The position numbers were made by a program, and so were the translations under genes. This document shows positions 7,501-11,399 of a stretch of 11,399 nucleotides of DNA, piece by piece. Below the pieces are notes generated by a model, which was not told the origin of the DNA, made no database searches, and saw only the letters and a program-made list of their open reading frames with translations. Numbering within the stretch: position 1 is the stretch's first letter; the number at the start of each line of letters is the position of its first letter. Origin of the DNA: an uncultured Solobacterium sp. (lineage in GTDB: Bacteria > Bacillota_I > Bacilli_A > Erysipelotrichales > Erysipelotrichaceae); contig CALBKL010000313.1 of assembly GCA_937895985.1 (NCBI GenBank), positions 1 to 11,399 of the forward strand, given 5' to 3'.

Positions 7501-8755
7501 AAGTGGTACAAATGGAGCACCAGCTCTTAGTGCTTGGACTGATAATGGGGATTCTCATACAGCTACGATTACATATTCTACTGATGGACAGTATCAATTT
7601 GATATTGATGTACAAGATAGAGCTGGAAACGCAGCTACAGACTATCCAAGAGATGAGTTCTTCATCGACTTAACAAAACCTCAATTAGAAATTAGAGATA
7701 TTGTGGATCAATCCGCAAATAAGGGTAGAGTTGCTCCTGTAATTCAGTATTCTGACGCTAACTTTGATCCTTCTACTGTTGAGATTACACTTACAGGTGC
7801 GATGAGAGGTCGTGTTGAGAATAAGGGCTTCTATACTGAAATTCAAAATGGTCAAATTTATACATACTATGATTTCGCAAATGTGAAAGAAGAAGATGAT
7901 ATTTACACATTAACAGCGAAGATTACTGACAAGGCTGGTAATACTGAAGAAAAGCAAATTACATTCTCTGTAAACCGCTTTGGTTCTACATATGGATTTG
8001 ACGAGAATACAAAGGCAATTGCAGGTAAGTATGTACGTGAAGTTGGTGATATTGTCATCTATGAAACAAATGTTGACCCAGTAGATAACGCGAAGATTAC
8101 ATTATTCAAGAATAATAAGACAGTTGTTCTTGAAAAGGGTAAGGATTATCAAGTGACAATTGAAGGTGGAAACGGAAAGTGGTACCACTACACATATAGA
8201 ATTAATCGTTCACTATTTACAGATGACGCTGTATATTCCATCACACTTTATTCTGAAGATAAGGCTGGAAACGTATCTGAGAATACTTTAGATACAAAGA
8301 AGATGAACCTACGTTTCGGTATCGATAAGACAACACCAAGTGTTACATTCAAGAATATCGACAAGAATAAGGTATATGTTGGTGAAAAGTATAAAGCAGA
8401 AATCAAGTTAGCAGATAACTTAGCACTATCTAAGGCTGAAATCTATCTAGATGGCAAACTAGTTGCGACTTTAGATCAAGCACAATTAGAAGAACTCATC
8501 AAGAATGGTGGAGACTATGCATTAGAAATTGATAGTGCCGACTATGCTAGAAATGTGAAGATTGTTCTAACTGACGCAGCTGGTAATAAAATTGAAGAAG
8601 AAATTGATAACTTCTTCGTAACAACAAATCTATGGGTTCGTTTTGTAAATAATAGACCTGTATTTGCTGGGACTTTAGCTACACTTCTTTCTGGATTTGC
8701 AATATTCTTCTTTATCCTCTGGAAGCGCAGAAAGAAAGAAGAAGAGGAAAAGTAA
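4562..8755 (+). CDS. Giant secreted Ig-like domain protein with C-terminal membrane anchor
   Basis: A 1397-residue surface protein. It begins with a signal peptide (basic MFFKRLK, hydrophobic core, likely cleavage after 'VQVLA' at residue 26). Two units at about 38-126 and 127-218 resemble the bacterial repeat type PF18998 ('GGSITF...GSSATMTFSPDPDYRL'). A less clear beta-rich region follows to about 440. After that come about eight Ig-like domains, each ending in an AGN motif at 544, 676, 803, 910, 1021, 1125, 1235 and 1340; spacing is 104-132 residues, and inter-domain linkers have 'D..AP' or 'D..KP'. Residues 1366-1387 form a membrane helix followed by KRRKK and EEEEK. There is no LPXTG-type sorting signal, so the protein appears held by the membrane helix with the bulk outside. 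GGGAAGAGGAG (4545-4555) is a strong RBS. A role in adhesion, or as a stalk or sensor coupled to the kinase module, is inferred. Codon use changes along the gene. Confidence 0.88.
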   Translation: MFFKRLKCLIFSAILFITLIPVQVLAEETNIGLPRWGKILVDFIVADGMNGKIQVDSTDLDFGDSPKYTYPTLSGMDFVFKVIPNANYHIKEVLINGVPATPTNAPNEYTIHSISRNTMVQVSFEIDKYTVDLVQPSEGGSITFNGGNGNNSFEHGSSATMTFSPDPDYRLNKIFYTEDDGTKHDVDNDSNIHALPHNAFSWTISNIDRNIKVHAEFSPIPKIAFNAITIIAPEDYASEDDKIIFANQPTTIQVNRDKIQNLPEGKDVYIEVVYTNENTYEGTNSIELTEGGIIKEINLYLKPKESRTIGDIPYNVDIGNQIELVKEENTPALSIENPDSTKIYNKNIQLYAKVNNANNEKLSGLKRITYWFDSEEPTGDVNVIFETNVTSYTNEEKLGTPTKHPFTIDAAENNGAKKLYVKAEFLSGKSTIISKDIDIDTVAPKVDLVYDNNNAQNGEYFNKERTATLTVTERTDHFNKNIAKNQIQISQVDGKGEVITEPQYTIGEWKTTPGDTPDKDKHTIEIKYTGDAVYHFNFEYTDTAGNKNEPINVDDQKAAFTFVVDKNKPTAKIEATSDIKADNGSFIKESWSGLQSELNLGYFAKKNITFRLTADDETSAIANIYYYAKKYSNNEPNSKILTEAELARVSDWQEGDSFELTEEGTYVVYVKAVDKAGNVTYVSSSGLIVDEQKPSIESTVPSITINPEASLNTVYNGDVKVNVHVSEPITNNSYSGLKKISYVVRNMGTQTQGQDDGVLFEAETLETLKLGDLIASKDVNFVVSSQLNNSNEVEIEVTVVDNAGNISVKKQTIQIDTTAPVISVAYDNNNASDGKYFNAPRTATVTVYERNFSADYIEMQLKALAGSAIQISDWTHTAGTGNGDDAKHTATINYTVDDDYTFSIKGRDTAGNVFQGNPYVDGTVASEEFTIDQVRPTISVSYDNNNARNGNYYNAARTATITVVERNFDPQRVTATIANVSGTNGAPALSAWTDNGDSHTATITYSTDGQYQFDIDVQDRAGNAATDYPRDEFFIDLTKPQLEIRDIVDQSANKGRVAPVIQYSDANFDPSTVEITLTGAMRGRVENKGFYTEIQNGQIYTYYDFANVKEEDDIYTLTAKITDKAGNTEEKQITFSVNRFGSTYGFDENTKAIAGKYVREVGDIVIYETNVDPVDNAKITLFKNNKTVVLEKGKDYQVTIEGGNGKWYHYTYRINRSLFTDDAVYSITLYSEDKAGNVSENTLDTKKMNLRFGIDKTTPSVTFKNIDKNKVYVGEKYKAEIKLADNLALSKAEIYLDGKLVATLDQAQLEELIKNGGDYALEIDSADYARNVKIVLTDAAGNKIEEEIDNFFVTTNLWVRFVNNRPVFAGTLATLLSGFAIFFFILWKRRKKEEEEK
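5909..5983 (+). repeat. Ig-like domain YDNNNA block, copy 1
   Basis: Encodes residues 450-474 of the giant protein, with the pattern YDNNNA-x2-G-x-YFN-x2-RTAT-x-TV-x-ER. It marks the start of an Ig-like domain after 'DTVAPKV'. It is separated from copies 2 and 3 by two other Ig-like domains. Confidence 0.7.
7037..7111 (+). repeat. Ig-like domain YDNNNA block, copy 2
   Basis: Encodes residues 826-850, following 'DTTAPVISV'. It has the same 25-residue pattern as copies 1 and 3 and continues into 'NFS', like 'NFD' after copy 3. Confidence 0.75.
7385..7459 (+). repeat. Ig-like domain YDNNNA block, copy 3
   Basis: Encodes residues 942-966, 116 residues after copy 2. The protein pattern is clearly shared with copy 2, but the DNA has diverged at many synonymous sites, so this is an old tandem duplication rather than a recent one. 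Confidence 0.75.
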
Positions 8756-8773
8756 GTTTCAATAGAAACACAA

Positions 8774-8807
8774 TAAAAGGATGACGGTAATAATCGTCAT
8801 CCTTTTA
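8774..8807. terminator. Rho-independent terminator, probably bidirectional
   Basis: A perfect inverted repeat: AAAAGGATGACG (8775-8786) pairs with CGTCATCCTTTT (8795-8806) around an 8-base loop, and an outer T-A pair makes 13 bp. The A-run on one side and T-run on the other give a U-tract in either direction. It lies 18 bases after the giant gene's stop and 42 bases beyond the stop of the convergent dipeptidase gene, so it can serve both. Confidence 0.88.
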
Positions 8808-8849
8808 CTTATATGTTGTTGGTGATAAAGGCCTCGTATCTTTTAGAAA

Positions 8850-10346
8850 TTAGGCATCTGATCTAGAGAAACCATTCTTCATGCCCATGCTTGCAGTGTA
8901 GAGTACTTTATCTAATAGGTCATTTGTATGTTGTCTTGCCATATCTGCGATTTCTTGGTTCGCTGTTTGGCATAGTATAACAGGGTCTACATTCTGATTG
9001 AATGCAGAATCATACTTATTGATAATTTGATGACCCTTCGTTTGTACAGCATTTTGATAACGCTCAATAGCAGAACTTGTAGCACTGTAATGTGCATCCG
9101 CTAGAGCGCCAATAATACGGTTAGCCCAATAGAAGTTATCTGTTGTAACAGTTTTATTGGTATTTGCTGTATAGTCAGGTGTTTCATCAATATTTACATA
9201 GAATGGTACAAATGCATTGAAAGTATTAGAGCCATAGGCAATCCATTCAATAGAACGAATTTCTTCTGGCAAATATGGACGAATCTGCACGCATGCTAGA
9301 AAGTTATTGCGGTTAATACCAATTGGTCTAAAGGAACCACGTAGTGAGGAATCACCATGCTTTCCATATGGATCATATGCTGTACCTTGATAATGGTGAG
9401 ATAATACGTACTTTACATCCTCAACTGTAATCTTCTGTTCTGGCACTAAGCTCCAAGGAATGTTATCGGAATCAGGACGATAATCTGCCTTAGGACCATC
9501 CCAACGATAGGAAGTTGGGTTAAGGTAGCGTCCAATAATCCAAGCGCGTGGTGTATTGTATACGTGGTCTGCATCTGAATGTGAACCAAATGCGTAACGT
9601 GGATTAAACTTCTTAGTATCTTGGTTAAGGTTTAGATGATTCTTCTCGATAAATTCTACTAAGTCACTAGAACATAGGTGTTCTTTTTGCTTACCAAAAG
9701 CATCCTTTAAATCAAAGCTATCAATACCTTGTTGGTTTGGCATTACAACGTATTCATCATCTTTGACACGCTTTGCAATCCAATGATGGCCACCGATTGT
9801 TTCTAGCCACCAGATTTCATCAACATCCTGGAAGGCAATACCGTTCATTTCGTATGTACCATATTTCTCTAAGATTTCTCCAAGACGAAGAACACCTTCA
9901 CGAGCACTCTTGATATAAGGAAGTACTAGTGTAACAATATCTTCTTCCCCAATACCACCAACAACTTCTGGGATATAAACTTCATCACCTTTTTTGCCTT
10001 GTGCAGGGATGTATTCTACCAATGGATCTGCCGCAAGAACACGTTCATTTGAAGTGATTGTTTCTGTCGCTGTCATAGAAACATTTAATTCATTGACACC
10101 TGCGGCACCCCAAATACCTTTATCATTTAATGCATCTGGCATGCAGGTATAACGCATAGGATTCTTTGGTAGAGGGATTTCTACGTGAGATAAAACAGAT
10201 TTATATACTTCTGGTTGTTCACTAGGATGAACAATAATAAATTTTTTAGGAGTAAATTCACCAGCTCCCGAATCTTCGTTACGTGCAACTAAAGTTGAAC
10301 CATCATAACTAGCTTTTTTACCGACAAGTAATGTTGTACATGGCAT
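8850..10346 (-). CDS. C69-family dipeptidase (PepD-like Ntn hydrolase)
   Basis: A 498-residue peptidase of MEROPS family C69, which hydrolyses dipeptides. The nucleophile in this family is an N-terminal Cys exposed by processing. Here it is Cys3 in 'MPCTTLLVG', followed by 'DGST' (15-18) and 'RNED' (22-25). Further family-typical stretches are 'GVNELNVSMTATET' (83-96), 'EIWWLETIGGHHW' (177-189) and 'RVKDDEYVVMPNQ' (193-205). Length is close to lactobacillar PepD (about 470). The start was taken as the ATG at 10346, because GGAG lies 9 bases upstream and this places the Cys almost at the N-terminus. The alternative TTG at 10361 would overlap that binding site. No signal peptide is present, so the enzyme is probably cytoplasmic and serves peptide nutrition. 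It is a monocistronic gene convergent with the signalling operon and has no evident functional link to it. Confidence 0.93.
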   Translation of the reverse strand: MPCTTLLVGKKASYDGSTLVARNEDSGAGEFTPKKFIIVHPSEQPEVYKSVLSHVEIPLPKNPMRYTCMPDALNDKGIWGAAGVNELNVSMTATETITSNERVLAADPLVEYIPAQGKKGDEVYIPEVVGGIGEEDIVTLVLPYIKSAREGVLRLGEILEKYGTYEMNGIAFQDVDEIWWLETIGGHHWIAKRVKDDEYVVMPNQQGIDSFDLKDAFGKQKEHLCSSDLVEFIEKNHLNLNQDTKKFNPRYAFGSHSDADHVYNTPRAWIIGRYLNPTSYRWDGPKADYRPDSDNIPWSLVPEQKITVEDVKYVLSHHYQGTAYDPYGKHGDSSLRGSFRPIGINRNNFLACVQIRPYLPEEIRSIEWIAYGSNTFNAFVPFYVNIDETPDYTANTNKTVTTDNFYWANRIIGALADAHYSATSSAIERYQNAVQTKGHQIINKYDSAFNQNVDPVILCQTANQEIADMARQHTNDLLDKVLYTASMGMKNGFSRSDA

Positions 10347-10355
10347 ATTGTTAAT

Positions 10356-10359
10356 CTCC
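10356..10359 (-). promoter_or_regulatory. Ribosome binding site of the dipeptidase gene
   Basis: GGAG on the minus strand, 9 bases before the ATG at 10346. It decides against the in-frame TTG at 10361, which directly abuts it. Confidence 0.65.
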
Positions 10360-10370
10360 AATCTATTGTT

Positions 10371-10386
10371 GTGTTAATCATAACAC
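10371..10386. promoter_or_regulatory. Palindrome, candidate operator
   Basis: GTGTTA-ATCA-TAACAC is a perfect 6+6 inverted repeat with a 4-base centre, 24 bases upstream of the dipeptidase ATG. It overlaps the best -10-like hexamer for that gene. There is no following T-run, so it does not look like a terminator. The shape resembles repressor operators, but the regulator cannot be named. Confidence 0.4.
10377..10382 (-). promoter_or_regulatory. Possible -10 element for the dipeptidase gene
   Basis: On the minus strand this reads TATGAT, matching TATAAT at five of six positions, 30 bases before the ATG. No good -35 element is found at 17-18 bases spacing, so the call is weak. Confidence 0.35.
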
Positions 10387-10437
10387 TTCCATGTGGGATT
10401 CATAAAAAAATTACTTCTAATTTACGGATGGATACTA

Positions 10438-10443
10438 TATGAT
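10438..10443 (+). promoter_or_regulatory. Possible -10 element for the DUF1294-HAD pair
   Basis: TATGAT (five of six matches to TATAAT), 28 bases before the ATG at 10472. The best -35 at 17 bases spacing is TTCTAA (10415-10420), a poor match. The position in the divergent spacer supports a promoter; the exact element is uncertain. Confidence 0.35.
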
Positions 10444-10471
10444 AACCATACGAAAAGTAAGAGGTATATAG

Positions 10472-10744
10472 ATGTCATTAGCAGTTTTAGCATATTTAGC
10501 AGTGATCAATGTCATTGCGTTTGGTTTATATGGTTTAGATAAATATCGTGCGATGAACAACATGTGGAGAATTCCTGAGAAGACATTACTAGGGGTTGCT
10601 GCAATTGGGGGAGCCTATGGAGCATATTTAGGCATGCGTATTTTTCATCATAAAACAAAGCATTTAAAGTTTCAGATTGGGGTTCCGATTATGATGTTGG
10701 TATGGATTTATTTTGTGACAAAAGGATTTCCTGAAATACGTTAA
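10472..10744 (+). CDS. DUF1294 family small membrane protein
   Basis: A 90-residue integral membrane protein matching the DUF1294 family of unknown function. Family signatures are 'GLDKYRA' (21-27), 'RIPEKTLL' (33-40), 'GGAYGAYLGM' (46-55) and 'HHKT' (59-62). Hydrophobic segments lie at about 4-20, 39-55 and 66-83, so three membrane passes are likely. The length is typical for the family. An AAGAGG-like binding site lies about 8 bases before the ATG. The HAD gene follows after 12 bases, so the two are probably co-transcribed from the divergent spacer. No function can be assigned from the sequence. Confidence 0.9.
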   Translation: MSLAVLAYLAVINVIAFGLYGLDKYRAMNNMWRIPEKTLLGVAAIGGAYGAYLGMRIFHHKTKHLKFQIGVPIMMLVWIYFVTKGFPEIR

Positions 10745-10756
10745 GGGAGGTTTATG

Positions 10757-11399
10757 ATGAAGGCAATTTTATTAGATATTGATGGTACATTAACAAATGA
10801 TCAGAAGGAGATAACTTCTGAAACAAAAAGAGTATTAATGAAAGCACAAGAGCAGGGAATTCGCCTAGTCATTGCGAGTGGCCGTCCTGCAAAGGGAATT
10901 GAAAAGTATGGCAAGATGCTGGAAATGGATAAGCATCATGGATTATTTCTTTGTTTTAATGGCGCAAAGGTAATTGATTGCCAAACTGGTGAAGTACTAG
11001 TAAATACAACAATGGAGCAGGAGTTAGTAACGAAGACACTGCAACATTTGAAACAATTTGATGTGCATCCAATTATTGTAGAAAATGAATATATGGTGGT
11101 TGAGGATGTATATGACTGCATGATTACTGATAAAGGACGTACATTTAATGGATTTCAGTATGAAGCACGTATGAACAATTATTTACTCAAAGAGGTTAGT
11201 GATCTTGCAAGTTATGTAGACTTTCCACTCAATAAGATTTTGGTGGTTGGAGAGCCTGAATATTTACGTGAAAATTATAAGGCTATCTCTGCACCGTTTG
11301 AAGGAAAGCTTTCTATGATGTTTAGTGCAAACTTCTTCTATGAGATGACATCTCAAGGAATTGATAAAGGTGCAGCACTGCAGAGTGCATTATCAAAGC
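10757..11399 (+). CDS. Cof-type HAD-superfamily hydrolase, 3' end cut by the window
   Basis: 214 codons of a HAD hydrolase of the Cof/IIB type, usually 260-290 residues and acting on sugar phosphates or other small phosphorylated metabolites in the cytoplasm. Motif I is 'LLDIDGTLT' (5-13), with nucleophile D7 and acid/base D9. Motif II is 'IASGRP' (39-44). 'NGA' (68-70) marks the entry to the type-II cap. The motif III lysine is K204 in 'GIDKGAAL', close to the window edge. Motif IV (GDxxND) should follow outside the window. GGGAGG (10745-10750) precedes two adjacent in-frame ATGs; 10757 is preferred for its 6-base spacing over 10754 with 3. Substrate cannot be predicted. Confidence 0.92.
   Translation, partial: MKAILLDIDGTLTNDQKEITSETKRVLMKAQEQGIRLVIASGRPAKGIEKYGKMLEMDKHHGLFLCFNGAKVIDCQTGEVLVNTTMEQELVTKTLQHLKQFDVHPIIVENEYMVVEDVYDCMITDKGRTFNGFQYEARMNNYLLKEVSDLASYVDFPLNKILVVGEPEYLRENYKAISAPFEGKLSMMFSANFFYEMTSQGIDKGAALQSALSK

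Noticed and set aside
5734..7615. Several minus-strand and alternate plus-frame open frames of 60-90 codons inside the giant Ig-like gene
   Set aside because: They lie opposite or inside a clearly coding frame, lack binding sites and show composition expected of shadow frames in repetitive AT-rich DNA.
8600..8755. LPXTG-like sorting signal at the end of the giant protein
   Set aside because: No LPXTG, NPXTN or similar motif is present before the final hydrophobic segment; only helix plus charged tail is seen.
10347..10361. TTG at 10361 as the dipeptidase start
   Set aside because: It abuts the GGAG binding site, is a weak start codon, and would put the catalytic Cys at residue 8. The ATG at 10346 is better placed and gives Cys3. 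A short propeptide cannot be fully excluded.
10371..10386. Palindrome read as a terminator
   Set aside because: The stem is only 6 bp, AT-rich and without a T-run, and it lies upstream of both divergent genes where a terminator is not expected.
10936..11121. Minus-strand open frame opposite the HAD gene
   Set aside because: The plus strand clearly encodes the HAD cap region; the antisense frame has no motif and a composition typical of a shadow.
1..11399. CRISPR arrays, tRNA or rRNA genes, insertion sequences
   Set aside because: No regularly spaced direct repeats, cloverleaf-like sequence, transposase frame or terminal inverted repeats were found. The internal repeats belong to Ig-like coding units.

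Overview
The window reads as chromosomal DNA of a low-GC Gram-positive bacterium (Bacillota). The genes are AT-rich with strong GGAGG-type ribosome binding sites, are packed tightly, and belong to families common in Firmicutes: a DUF6382-FHA protein, a membrane PASTA-less kinase, a C69 dipeptidase, DUF1294 and a Cof-type HAD phosphatase. A gut or oral member of the Erysipelotrichia or Clostridia is plausible, but nothing here fixes the genus.

Layout. Positions 1-8755 hold one run of six same-strand genes with gaps of 0-18 bp: (1) the 3' end of a WG-repeat protein; (2) a protein with an N-terminal DUF6382-like domain and a C-terminal FHA domain; (3) a PP2C-type phosphatase; (4) a transmembrane Ser/Thr kinase; (5) a small single-pass membrane protein; (6) a 1397-residue secreted, membrane-anchored protein built from bacterial Ig-like domains. 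A 13-bp-stem hairpin at 8774-8807 closes the run and probably also serves the convergent gene. On the minus strand lies a C69-family dipeptidase (8850-10346). A 125-bp divergent spacer with a palindrome follows, then a plus-strand pair: DUF1294 membrane protein and a HAD hydrolase cut by the window end.

How the genes fit together. The first block contains every part of a phospho-signalling circuit: writer (kinase), eraser (PP2C), reader (FHA), and a candidate membrane-bound substrate. The small membrane protein carries two copies of an ETTVL motif on its predicted cytoplasmic tail, and the same motif occurs once in the linker just before the FHA domain. The motif resembles the Thr-Thr phosphosites preceding the FHA domain in actinobacterial GarA/OdhI. 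The inferred model is that the kinase phosphorylates these threonines, the FHA protein binds them in cis or in trans at the membrane, and PP2C resets the state. The kinase ectodomain and the giant Ig-like protein would provide the surface-facing side. Related FHA/PP2C/kinase sets in Firmicutes often lie near type VII secretion genes, but no secretion gene is visible here.
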